DNA of 64,000 nt from Sphingomonas sp. Y57 (lineage in GTDB: Bacteria > Pseudomonadota > Alphaproteobacteria > Sphingomonadales > Sphingomonadaceae). The notes under the pieces are model-generated. The model made no database searches and had not been told where the DNA came from. It saw only the letters and a program-made list of their open reading frames with translations. A program made the translations under genes and the position numbers. Positions 47,878 through 56,637 of this stretch are shown one piece after another. Where the stretch lies: NCBI RefSeq assembly GCF_001015195.1, contig NZ_LDES01000002.1:1-64000 (forward strand), written 5' to 3'. Position 1 is the stretch's first letter; every line of letters starts with the position of its first letter.

Positions 47878-49149
47878 ATGGACAGCGATGCGGATCATGA
47901 CGTCGTCATCGTCGGGGCGGGGGCCGCCGGCATCGGCGCCGCGCGGACCCTGGCGGGACGCGGGCTGAAGCTGCTGCTGGTCGATGCGCTCGACCGGATC
48001 GGCGGGCGGGCGCACAGCATCCGCTTCGGCGACTGGGCGGTCGACCTCGGCTGCGGCTATCTTCATTCGGCCGAGCGCAACGGCTGGGCCGCGATCGGGG
48101 AAGGATTGGGCTTCACGATCGACCGGTCCGATCCCGGCTGGGACCGGCAATATCGCGATCTTGGTTTTCCGGCCGAAGACCAGAGGGAGGCAGGTGCGGC
48201 GTTCGACGCTTTCGTCGCGCGGCTGCGCGCCGACCCGCCCGCGTCGGACCGTGCCGCCGACGCGCTGCTCCCCGGCTCCCCGTGGAACGCCTATGCCGAG
48301 GCGCTGTCCGCCTATATCAACGGCACCGATCTCGCCCAGGTCTCGGTGCGCGACTATCTTGCCTATGATGCGGCGGCGAGCGAGGCCAACTGGCGGGTGC
48401 GCGAAGGCTATGGCGCGCTGATCGGTGCGGCCCTGCCCGAGGGGATAGCGGTGCGGCTCGGCTGCCCCGTGACGACGATCGACCATGGCGGACCGGTCAT
48501 CCGGCTGGAAACCGACGCCGGCACGATCCGCGCCGCGCGGGTGATTGTCACCGTGCCGACTTCGGTGCTTGCCTCGGGCGCGCTCGCCTTCCGGCCGGCG
48601 CTTGACGACCGGCGCGAGGCGGCGGCGGCGCTGCCGCTCGGCCTCGCCGACAAGGTCTTCCTCGCCGTCGACCGGCCCGGCGAGGTCCCCTGCGATGTGC
48701 ATCTGATCGGCAACCCGCACAGCGCGGAAACCGGCAGCTACCAGCTCCAGCCGATGGGCCTTCCACTGGTCGAGGGCTTCTTTGGCGGCCGCGCGGCGGC
48801 GATGATAGAGCGAATCGGCCAGGCGGGGGCCGCCGCCTTCGCGATCGAGGAACTGGCGGCGCTGCTCGGCAACGACATCCGCGATCGCCTGACTCCGCTC
48901 GGCGGATCGGCCTGGGCCGCGACGCGCTGGATCGAGGGCAGCTACAGCCACGCGATGCCGGGCATGGCGGACCGGCGTGCGGCGCTGGCTGCCCCGGTCG
49001 ACGATCGCATCTTCTTCGCGGGGGAAGCCTGTTCGGCGAGTGACTTCTCGACCGCGCACGGCGCGCTCGACACCGGGATAGCGGCGGCGCGTGCGGCGCT
49101 GGCGACGCTTCTCCCGTCGCCGTTCAGTCCGCCGCCACCGGACCGGTGA
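47878..49149 (+). CDS. FAD-dependent amine oxidase
   Basis: A 423-aa soluble flavoprotein with the dinucleotide fold IVGAGAAGIGAARTLAGRG and GGRAHSIRFGDWAVDLGCGY. The C-terminal FAD loop is FFAGEACSASDFSTAHGALD. It fits the flavin monoamine oxidase family. Substrate unknown. Its last 26 bases overlap the end of the convergent emrB gene. Confidence 0.9.
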   Translation: MDSDADHDVVIVGAGAAGIGAARTLAGRGLKLLLVDALDRIGGRAHSIRFGDWAVDLGCGYLHSAERNGWAAIGEGLGFTIDRSDPGWDRQYRDLGFPAEDQREAGAAFDAFVARLRADPPASDRAADALLPGSPWNAYAEALSAYINGTDLAQVSVRDYLAYDAAASEANWRVREGYGALIGAALPEGIAVRLGCPVTTIDHGGPVIRLETDAGTIRAARVIVTVPTSVLASGALAFRPALDDRREAAAALPLGLADKVFLAVDRPGEVPCDVHLIGNPHSAETGSYQLQPMGLPLVEGFFGGRAAAMIERIGQAGAAAFAIEELAALLGNDIRDRLTPLGGSAWAATRWIEGSYSHAMPGMADRRAALAAPVDDRIFFAGEACSASDFSTAHGALDTGIAAARAALATLLPSPFSPPPPDR

Positions 49150-50671
49150 GGGGCGCGGGCCGCCGCACCATCCAGACGATCGCGATCATCGCCATCATCG
49201 CCCAGGCGCTCACCCGGAAAATGTCGTTCGACGACAACAGATAGGCCTGGCCCACCATCTCGCGGGTCAGCAGGCCATAGCCCTGCTGCGCGGTCAGGCC
49301 GAGCTGGCCGAGCGCGTCGGTGGCGTGGCGGAATACCGGGTCGAAGGGTGAGCTGGCGTCGGCGAGCCGGCTCTGGTGCAGTGCTTCGCGCCGGTCCCAC
49401 ATCGTCGTCACCAGCGAGGCGGCGAAGCTGCCGCCGGTGATGCGGGCGAAGTTGGACAGGCCCGTCGCGGACGGCGTCCGATCGGCGGACACGCCGTCGA
49501 GCGAAATGCTGAGCATCGCCACGAAGAAGGTGCTCATCCCCAGTCCCTGCACGAGCATCGGCAGCATGAAGTGCCAATAGTCGGTCTGCGTCGTGTAGCC
49601 GCTGCGCATCAGGTAGGAGATGGCGAAGGCGACGAAGGCGAAGCCTGCCAGCCAGCGGGCGTCGACCCTGCCCGACAGGCGGGCGACGAACGGGGTGGCG
49701 ATCACCGAGACGATGCCGCTCGGCGCCGAAACGAGGCCGGCCCAGGTCGCGGTGTAGCCGAGCTGCTGCTGGAGCCAGAGCGGCAGCAGCAGCGTGTTGC
49801 CGAAGAACACCGCATAGCCGAGCGTCAGCGCCACCGTGCCGAGCGCGAAGTTGCGATTGGCGAACAGCGACAGGTCGACCGCCGGCCGTTCCTCGGTCAG
49901 TTCCCAGATCAGCCAGGCGATGAAGCCGATCGCCGCGAGCAGCGCCATCGTCGTGATGAACGGCGAGTGGAACCAGTCCTCGTTCTTGCCCAGGTCGAGG
50001 AAGACCTGGAGGCAGCCGACCCAGAAGGCGAGCAGGCCGAGGCCGACAGCATCGACCGGCAGCTTCGCGGTCGGGGTCTCGCGACTCTTCATGAAGCGCC
50101 AGGAGATGAACGCCGAGGCCAGGCCGACCGGCACATTGATCAGGAAGATCCAGCCCCAATGGTAGTTGTCGGAGATGTAGCCGCCCAGGATCGGGCCCGC
50201 GACCGGACCGACCAGTGTCGTCATCGACCAGATGCCGAGCGCGGTCGATCGCCGTTCGGGCGGAAAGATCGAGATCAGCAGCGCCTGGCTGCCCGGGATC
50301 ATCGGCCCCGATACCGCGCCCTGCACGATACGGAACAGGATCAGCGACGGCAGGCTCCAGGCGATGCCGCACAGCAAGGAGGCGATGGTGAACAGGATCA
50401 CCGAGACGACGAAGGTGCGCACCACGCCGAAGCGGCGCATCAACCAGCCGGTCAGCGGGACGGTCACGCCGTTGGCGACCGCGAAGGCCGTGATAACCCA
50501 GGTCGAGGTGTCGGAACTGACGCCGAGATTGCCGGCGATGGTGGTCAGCGAGACGTTGGCGATCGTTGTGTCGAGCACTTGCATGAAAGTGCCCAGCGCG
50601 AGCGCTATTGCCGCCGCGCCCAGCGCGACGCCGCGCAGCGGCGCCGACTCCGCCGCTGCCGGGGCGCTCAC
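49124..50671 (-). CDS. emrB: DHA2-family MFS drug efflux permease (EmrB-like)
   Basis: A 515-aa 14-helix transporter. The signature LDTTIANVSLTTIAGNLGVS, WVITAFAVANGVTVPLTGWL, FRIVQGAVSGPMIPGSQ and GPILGGYI are in place. GTG 50671 overlaps the emrA stop by 4 bp (GTGA) and is the right length for EmrB. With EmrA and the NodT-type outer-membrane protein it would form a tripartite pump across both membranes. Drug specificity is unknown. Confidence 0.93.
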   Translation of the reverse strand: MSAPAAAESAPLRGVALGAAAIALALGTFMQVLDTTIANVSLTTIAGNLGVSSDTSTWVITAFAVANGVTVPLTGWLMRRFGVVRTFVVSVILFTIASLLCGIAWSLPSLILFRIVQGAVSGPMIPGSQALLISIFPPERRSTALGIWSMTTLVGPVAGPILGGYISDNYHWGWIFLINVPVGLASAFISWRFMKSRETPTAKLPVDAVGLGLLAFWVGCLQVFLDLGKNEDWFHSPFITTMALLAAIGFIAWLIWELTEERPAVDLSLFANRNFALGTVALTLGYAVFFGNTLLLPLWLQQQLGYTATWAGLVSAPSGIVSVIATPFVARLSGRVDARWLAGFAFVAFAISYLMRSGYTTQTDYWHFMLPMLVQGLGMSTFFVAMLSISLDGVSADRTPSATGLSNFARITGGSFAASLVTTMWDRREALHQSRLADASSPFDPVFRHATDALGQLGLTAQQGYGLLTREMVGQAYLLSSNDIFRVSAWAMMAMIAIVWMVRRPAPLTGPVAAD

Positions 50672-51852
50672 CGGAACGACGCCCGGCCGCTGTTGGCGGC
50701 GATGATCGACGCAATCCTGGCCTCGACCCGGGGGCCGCCGTCCTGGCTCATCTGGCGCGGCACCGGCGGAGCGGCGACACGCGCGACCGGCACGCCCCGA
50801 TGGTCGCTGGTGTCGACGGTGACCTTGGCCGATACGCCGATCCGGAGCGGATTGGCGCGCAGTTCCTTCTGGTCGAGCGCGATACGCACGGGCACGCGCT
50901 GGACGATCTTGATCCAGTTGCCGCTGGCATTCTGCGGCGGCAGCAACGCGAAGGCGTTGCCGCTGCCCGCGCCGAGCCCCAGCACCTTGCCATGATAGGT
51001 GACCGAGCCGCCATAGATGTCGGTCTCGACCTCGACCGGCTGGCCGACCCGCAGCTCGGCAAGTTGGGTCTCGCGGAAATTGGCGTCGATCCACAGTCGG
51101 TCGAGCGGTACCACTGCCATCAGCGGGGTGCCGGGATTGACCTGCTGCCCAAGCTGGACGGTGCGCTGCGCGACGACGCCGTCCAGCGGCGCGGCCAGAT
51201 GCATATGTCCCTGCACGATCGCGGCGCGGCGGACCGCGGCGACGGCGGCGAGCACGTCGGGATTGGTTTCGACCCGGGTGCCCTCGACCGTCGAGCGCGC
51301 CTGCGCCTGCCGGCTGCGGGCGAGGGTGAGCGCGGCGGCGGCGGTGCGGACGCTGTCGGCGGCGTGCGCCACCTCCTCGCCCGATACCGCCCCCTCGGCC
51401 GCGGCGGCGCGGCGGCGGGCCAGGTCGTTGCTGGCGCGGGCCAGCTCGGCTTCGGCCTGGAGTATCTCGGCGCCGGTCTCGTCGACCTTCGAGAAGTCGG
51501 AGCGTACCGAGCGGACAGCCCGGGCGAGGTTCGCCTCGGCCGAGGCCATTTGCGCGTCGGCGGTGGCGGGATCGAACTCGATCAGTGTCTGGCCCCGCTT
51601 CACGCTTTCGGTGTTGTCGGCGTTGATCGCCAGCACCGTGCCCGGCTCGCGCGCGGTGATCGCCACGACGTCGCCCGCGACATAGGCGTCGTCGGTCGTC
51701 TCGCTGCTCGGCCCGAGCAGCTCATAGCCGCCATAGGCCGCGCCGGCGATCAGCACCGCCGCGCCGAGCATGAGGAAACCGCGCTTGCGAGTGCGGAGCG
51801 CCTGCTGCCGTTCTGCGGGTTCGTCCTGCTGGATCTGGGTGTGGGCGTTCAT
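50668..51852 (-). CDS. emrA: HlyD/EmrA-family membrane fusion protein
   Basis: A 394-aa protein. One N-terminal membrane helix (FLMLGAAVLIAGAAYGGYEL, residues 26-45) is followed by the biotinyl-lipoyl halves (AREPGTVLAINADNTESVKR and HLAAPLDGVVAQ) and a helical hairpin between. It links the inner-membrane permease to the outer-membrane channel. Middle gene of the efflux operon; its start is 3 bp from the NodT stop. Confidence 0.93.
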   Translation of the reverse strand: MNAHTQIQQDEPAERQQALRTRKRGFLMLGAAVLIAGAAYGGYELLGPSSETTDDAYVAGDVVAITAREPGTVLAINADNTESVKRGQTLIEFDPATADAQMASAEANLARAVRSVRSDFSKVDETGAEILQAEAELARASNDLARRRAAAAEGAVSGEEVAHAADSVRTAAAALTLARSRQAQARSTVEGTRVETNPDVLAAVAAVRRAAIVQGHMHLAAPLDGVVAQRTVQLGQQVNPGTPLMAVVPLDRLWIDANFRETQLAELRVGQPVEVETDIYGGSVTYHGKVLGLGAGSGNAFALLPPQNASGNWIKIVQRVPVRIALDQKELRANPLRIGVSAKVTVDTSDHRGVPVARVAAPPVPRQMSQDGGPRVEARIASIIAANSGRASFR

Positions 51853-51855
51853 GGC

Positions 51856-53319
51856 TTATCTCCCTGCGGCGCCGGCGCCTGCGGCCGATGCGAGATTCTG
51901 TCGTACGTTCGGATCGAAGCTTCCGCCGAGCGCGACGAGCAGGCGGATGCGGGCGGCGGCGCCATCGGCGGCGAGATCGACCTCGCGCTGATTGGCGGCG
52001 AGCAGCCGATCGCCGGCGTCGAGCACGTCGAGCCGCGCACCAAGGCCGGTGCGCAGCCGCACCTCGTCGAGCCGGACGGTTTCGGTCAGGCCGGCGACGA
52101 CCTTATGCTGTTCGGCGGCGTCGGCGGCGTTGGTGGCGATCGCCGAAAGCGCGTCGGCGGCCTCGCGGACCGCGCCGATGACGCCATCGTTGTAGCTGGC
52201 GACCGCCTCGTCGATTCCGGCGACCGCACCCTTGTAATTGGCCTTTAGCCGACCGCCCTCGAAGATCGGCAGGTGGAGCGCCGGACCGGCGCCATAAGTC
52301 GCGGCACCGCCGGTAAACAGCGCGCCGAGGCCGATCGCCTGCAGGCCGATGAAGCCCTTCAGGTCGATGTCGGGATAAAAATCGGCGCGGGCAACCTTGC
52401 GGCCCGCCTCGGCCGCCTCGATCCGGGCACGCCCGGCGAGGATGTCGGGGCGGCGGCCGAGCAGGTCGGCGGGCAGCGCGTCCGGCACCGGCAGCGCGGC
52501 TTCGAGCCGGATCGTCGGGTCGGCGATCGTGGCATGATAGTCGGCGCCGCGGCCGGCGAGCGCGGCGAGCGCGTGGACCATGAGCTGTCGGGCGCCTTCG
52601 GCCCGGATTTCGGCCTGCCGCGCTTCGGCGAGGAGCGTCTCGGCGGCGCGCAGGTCGAAATCGCTGCCCAGATCGGTGCGCTTGCGGGTCCCGGCGAGCT
52701 TGAGTTGCTCCTCGCGCGAGGCGACGAAGCGCCGGGCGATGCGCGCCTGCTCGGTGGCGCGGGCGAGGTCGACATAGGTCTGGGCGACGGCGCCCGACAA
52801 GGTTACGCGCGCTGCCTCCAGATCGAGCGCGGCGGCGTCGGCCGAGGCGCCCGCCTGTGCCACCAGCGCCTTCTGCCGGCCGGCGAGGTCGAGCGACCAG
52901 TCGAGCTTCGCCTGCGCGTCGCCGATCCAGCGGTTCGTGCCGCCATAAGGCGGCGGGATGATATATTTCTCGCTGAGTCGCTGCCGAACCGCCGAGGCGT
53001 CGACGCCGACCTGCGGCAGCAGCCCTGCCTTGTTCGCGGCGATCCCCGCCTGTGCCCGTGCCAGCCGCGCCATCGCTGCGTCCAGCGAAGGGTTGCCGGC
53101 CAGCGCCTCGGCCATGATCCGGTCAAGCTGGGGGTCGCCGAAGCCGCGCCACCACTCGCCGGCCGGAGCCAGGGGCGCGGCGCCGCCCAGCCCGACCGAG
53201 GCCGCGGAGTCGGCCTGAACCTGCGGGCTGACCTGCGGCACCGCCGCACAGCCGGCCAAGAGGGTCGCGATGAGGCCGGCGATCAGCGCCGGGCGGCGGA
53301 GCGCGGTCGAACGGGGCAT
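51856..53319 (-). CDS. NodT-family outer-membrane efflux lipoprotein
   Basis: A 487-aa TolC-type channel. Lipoprotein signal LIATLLAGC ends at the lipobox Cys. The family motifs PLAPAGEWWRGFGDPQLDRI and RPDILAGRARIEAAEAGRKV are visible. The start at ATG 53319 fits the signal; an in-frame extension upstream is ignored. First gene of the operon NodT-emrA-emrB. Confidence 0.93.
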   Translation of the reverse strand: MPRSTALRRPALIAGLIATLLAGCAAVPQVSPQVQADSAASVGLGGAAPLAPAGEWWRGFGDPQLDRIMAEALAGNPSLDAAMARLARAQAGIAANKAGLLPQVGVDASAVRQRLSEKYIIPPPYGGTNRWIGDAQAKLDWSLDLAGRQKALVAQAGASADAAALDLEAARVTLSGAVAQTYVDLARATEQARIARRFVASREEQLKLAGTRKRTDLGSDFDLRAAETLLAEARQAEIRAEGARQLMVHALAALAGRGADYHATIADPTIRLEAALPVPDALPADLLGRRPDILAGRARIEAAEAGRKVARADFYPDIDLKGFIGLQAIGLGALFTGGAATYGAGPALHLPIFEGGRLKANYKGAVAGIDEAVASYNDGVIGAVREAADALSAIATNAADAAEQHKVVAGLTETVRLDEVRLRTGLGARLDVLDAGDRLLAANQREVDLAADGAAARIRLLVALGGSFDPNVRQNLASAAGAGAAGR

Positions 53320-53407
53320 GGCATCTTCCCTGGATCGGTGACCTGCGTGGAGATAAGCGGGGGAAGATGCGCCGATTATACACCAAATATGCACAATAGA
53401 GGTGGCG

Positions 53408-53420
53408 ATTAGGTGCTAAT
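53408..53420. promoter_or_regulatory. inverted repeat upstream of the efflux operon
   Basis: ATTAG-GTG-CTAAT is a perfect 5-bp inverted repeat in an AT-rich patch. A TATAAT-like -10 for the operon lies at 53375-53380. The 53320-53626 gap shows no gene. A regulator site is plausible; no regulator gene of this operon is identified here. Confidence 0.4.
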
Positions 53421-53626
53421 TATTACGGATGCGGATGTCGCTCCTGCGGCCTGCGCGCTATTGGAATTAGGGAAGGATTATTGTCTTTCCGTCACCAGTG
53501 AAGTGACCATCGCCCCGCTAATCGTTTCGTGCGCCGATCATTAGATGGCCACGAGCGTCGCCCGGCATTCCCCCCTGAACCCCCTGGCCGGGCGGCGTAC
53601 CCCCTCCGTTTGAAGGCGGCCGATCG

Positions 53627-54040
53627 ATGCGATCGAAAACCTCCCTCTACCAGGCCCGGGCCACTGCCGTTGGCGGCAGGGTCGGCGGTGCCGCGAGCGC
53701 CGACGGGCGGCTCCGGGTGCGCCTTGACGATCCCGCCGATCCGGTGGGCCGGGGCACCAATCCGGAACAGCTGTTTGCGGCGGCCTATGCCGCCTGCTTC
53801 CTTTCCGCGCTGCGCCGTGTCGCCGCGGACCGTGCCATCGCCATCGCGCCCGACAGCAATGTCACCGCCGAGGTTTCTCTGTCGGGAGGGGCGGACGCGG
53901 CGTTGGCGGTCGATCTGTCGGTCGATCTCGCCGGTCTCGACGATGCGGTCGCCGGACAGCTCATCGCGGCGGCGCATGCCCGCTGTCCTTATTCCAGGGC
54001 GATGCGCGGAGATGCGCGGGTGGCTGTCCGGATCGTATAG
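53627..54040 (+). CDS. Ohr/OsmC-family organic hydroperoxide reductase
   Basis: A 137-aa Ohr-type protein. The two redox cysteines are Cys57 (YAACFLSAL) and Cys120 (HARCPYS). The length and the GTNPEQLFAAAYAACF motif fit Ohr. It reduces organic and lipid hydroperoxides using lipoyl proteins. The usual OhrR regulator is not adjacent; the neighbour downstream is a convergent LysR gene. Confidence 0.88.
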   Translation: MRSKTSLYQARATAVGGRVGGAASADGRLRVRLDDPADPVGRGTNPEQLFAAAYAACFLSALRRVAADRAIAIAPDSNVTAEVSLSGGADAALAVDLSVDLAGLDDAVAGQLIAAAHARCPYSRAMRGDARVAVRIV

Positions 54041-54071
54041 CCCGCCATCCCTCGATGACAGGGCAGAAGGG

Positions 54072-54998
54072 CTACCGCTCGACGCCGCCCGCCCAGGGCA
54101 GTGAGGAGAAATGCTCGCGCAGGAATTCGAGCAGGGCGCGCACCCTGGCCGGCCGGGCGCGGCCGGGCGGGGTGATGATGCAGATCGGCGACGACGGTAT
54201 CGTCCAGTCCGGAAACAGGTCGATCAGCAGGCCGTCACGAGTGGCTTCCCAGGTGAAATATTCGGGCACGGCCGAGGCGCCGACCCCGCCGAGCAGCGCG
54301 TGCATCAATCCCAGCGTGCTGTTCATGTGCAACGAACCCGATACGGGGACATGGATGTGCTCGCCGTTCGGCCCGGTGAAGTCCACCTCGCGTCCCCAGG
54401 GCACATGGGTGGGGATGAGCATCGGATAGTGGGCGAGATCGGACGGATGCTGAGGCCGGCCATGGGTTTCGATCAGCGACGGCGCGGCGGTCACCCGGCG
54501 GCGCAGCGTGAGCAGCCGGCTGATCCGAAGCGAGCTGTCCTCTGCATTGTCGCCGATCTGGACGGCGAGGTCATAGCCTTCGGCGACGAGGTCGACCCGT
54601 TGTTCGGTGAAGGTTATGTCGAGCCGGATGTCAGGATAGGCGGCCATGAAGGCGGGAAGCATCGGCGCGAGCGCGGTTTCGCCGAAACCCGTCGAGCAGG
54701 CGACCCGGATCAGCCCGCGGGGAATCGCCGCTTCTTCGAGGATGTCGGCTTCGATCGCGATGCCATCGGCCATGATCCTGAGCGCGCGATCGAGCGACAG
54801 CCGGCCGCTCTCCGTCAGCGACAGCTTGCGGGTGGTGCGGTGGAGCAGGGTGGTCCGCATCCTCTCCTCGAGCCGGCTTATCGCCTTGGACACGGTCGTC
54901 TTGGCGAGGCCGAGATCCTCGGCCGCCTGACTGAACGACCCTTTCTCGGCGACCCTGGCGAATATCGCCCAGGCTTCGAAATCCGGCAGGTGCGGCAT
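54072..54998 (-). CDS. LysR-family transcriptional regulator
   Basis: A 308-aa regulator. Helix-turn-helix SFSQAAEDLGLAKTTVSKAI near residues 21-40. The remainder is a substrate-binding domain starting GLIRVACSTGFGETALAP. ATG 54998 follows GGGGGAAC and begins a standard N-terminus. Targets unknown; the NodT/emrAB operon lies about 750 bp away and is a possible target. Confidence 0.92.
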   Translation of the reverse strand: MPHLPDFEAWAIFARVAEKGSFSQAAEDLGLAKTTVSKAISRLEERMRTTLLHRTTRKLSLTESGRLSLDRALRIMADGIAIEADILEEAAIPRGLIRVACSTGFGETALAPMLPAFMAAYPDIRLDITFTEQRVDLVAEGYDLAVQIGDNAEDSSLRISRLLTLRRRVTAAPSLIETHGRPQHPSDLAHYPMLIPTHVPWGREVDFTGPNGEHIHVPVSGSLHMNSTLGLMHALLGGVGASAVPEYFTWEATRDGLLIDLFPDWTIPSSPICIITPPGRARPARVRALLEFLREHFSSLPWAGGVER

Positions 54999-55056
54999 AT
55001 CCGTTCCCCCACGTCCCCCTTCTAGCACCCGGGGACTGTCGCGTACATGTTCGCAT

Positions 55057-55148
55057 CCGTCATCCCGGCGGAGGCCGGGATATCCGGAGAGTCGCGGCAA
55101 GGCCATCGCAGGAGCCCGCCGAGATGCCGGCCTCCGCCGGCATGACGG
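55057..55148. repeat. palindromic CGTCAT repeat, 28-bp arms
   Basis: CCGTCATCCCGGCGGAGGCC begins the left arm (55057-55084); the right arm (55121-55148) is its near-perfect inverse. The copy lies between divergent or tail-on genes. Confidence 0.85.
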
Positions 55149-55155
55149 ATTTGGT

Positions 55156-56388
55156 TCAGGCATTCCATTCGCGATGCTCGCCAAGGGCGCGGCGTTCCTC
55201 GGCGAGGATCGCGTCGCAGATCGCCTCGGCCGGGGCATCGGCGCGCGTCGCCGTGTCGATCAGCAGAACGAACTCGGCATTGAGGGGCTTTGGCGAGAAG
55301 CGCTGTGTGCTGACCCGGTAGCGCTTGTACGGCTGGATGAAGGGCGTGACCGCGCCCCGCTCTCGACAGGCGCGCACCATTTCGATCAGCGGGATATTGC
55401 CGTCGGTGCTGTAGCTGATCGCGATCCAGCGCGCGGACAGCTCGTCGATCAGCTCGCGGAACGCCTGTGCCGCGTGGCGAGCGCTGTTGTAGGGGCTGCG
55501 CCGCTCGGTCCGCCAGTCGAGCCGGATCGCCGACTTGTCCCCCCGGCCGCTGATCTTCGGGCTGAGCGCCGGCTTGTCCCACAGCGCGACGCTGTTGAGG
55601 ACGTGATAGTTCGATCCATAGGGGTGCTGATTGTAGGGCGGATCGATATAGACGAAGTCGTAGCTTCGGCCATGTTCCCGGCCGAAGCGTTGCGCGTCGA
55701 TCCGGGTGACTTCGTTCGGCTGGCCGTTGTCGTGGAAGATCGCGGGTTCGAGCGCCAGATCGGCGCCGATCCGGTAAAGCGCGGTGCCGTTGCTGCCGCC
55801 CCAGCCGGCGTGGAAGCCCTTGAACACGCCCGACGTGTTGCTGGTGTAACAGCATTGGTAGAGCAGCGGCGCGAGCAGGCAGGCGGCCTGCGCCGCGTCG
55901 AGCCCGTCCTCGACGGTCAGCCGCTCGATCTCGCCGCGGATCGCGTCGATCCGCATCCCGTTCTTGCGCATGTAGAATAGCCGGTCGCGGCCGATCTCGT
56001 AGCGTTCGTCGTCGTCGGGGCAGAGATGGGCGGTCACCCAGCCCTCGACCGGCGGCAGCGCGTTCAGCCGCGCGATCACCTCCGCATAGGACAGACCCCG
56101 ATAGGCTGGGGCGGCGTTGCATCCCACATGGCAGCGGTTGATCTGCTCGGCATAGGGTTCCCAGTCGTTGGCGATCACCCGGAAGCCGCGCGCCTTGGCA
56201 TAGCGGGCGACCACGCCGCTGCCCGCGAACAGGTCGACGAAGCCGTCGCCGGGCGCGATGCCGCTCGCCTCGATCGCGCGGCCGATCAGCGGCAGCAGCT
56301 TCCGCTTGTTGCCGATATAGGGGATCAACTGGTGGAAGACGTAGCTGTCGGTGCTGCGGGCGGCATGGTGCCGGCGGTCGTATCTCAC
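55156..56388 (-). CDS. D12-class DNA adenine-N6 methyltransferase (orphan)
   Basis: A 410-aa Dam-like enzyme. The SAM site is in PYIGNKRKLLPLIG and DLFAGSGVVARYA; the catalytic motif is DPPYNQHPYGSNYHVLNS. The central 150 residues hold a target-recognition insertion. No restriction gene is adjacent, so it looks like an orphan enzyme. The gene's GC content is close to its neighbours. It may regulate replication or gene expression, or be a phage or plasmid relic. Target sequence unknown. Confidence 0.9.
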   Translation of the reverse strand: MRYDRRHHAARSTDSYVFHQLIPYIGNKRKLLPLIGRAIEASGIAPGDGFVDLFAGSGVVARYAKARGFRVIANDWEPYAEQINRCHVGCNAAPAYRGLSYAEVIARLNALPPVEGWVTAHLCPDDDERYEIGRDRLFYMRKNGMRIDAIRGEIERLTVEDGLDAAQAACLLAPLLYQCCYTSNTSGVFKGFHAGWGGSNGTALYRIGADLALEPAIFHDNGQPNEVTRIDAQRFGREHGRSYDFVYIDPPYNQHPYGSNYHVLNSVALWDKPALSPKISGRGDKSAIRLDWRTERRSPYNSARHAAQAFRELIDELSARWIAISYSTDGNIPLIEMVRACRERGAVTPFIQPYKRYRVSTQRFSPKPLNAEFVLLIDTATRADAPAEAICDAILAEERRALGEHREWNA

Positions 56389-56637
56389 CCGACCAGCGAT
56401 AGAGCGCGGCCCCCCACCTGTCGATGGTTCTGCCTGTCGATGCCCGCGCCGATCGTCGACGCATGGGCCGAAAGCGCGGAAGTCGCATAATTTTCATGAT
56501 CCGGGCTTGGCGATAGCGGTTCGGGCGCGTTAAGACCGGGCGTTGCTCCTGTGCGGCCACAGGGCGAACTCCCCGCAAGACAGAGGGAGCGTCCTTTCCG
56601 CCGGCGCGCAGGAGCGCGTGGAGAGGAGTTGAGCCCG

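Noticed and set aside
49376-50995. 539-codon plus-strand frame opposite emrB
   Set aside because: Arg/Gln/His-rich shadow; emrB is certain.
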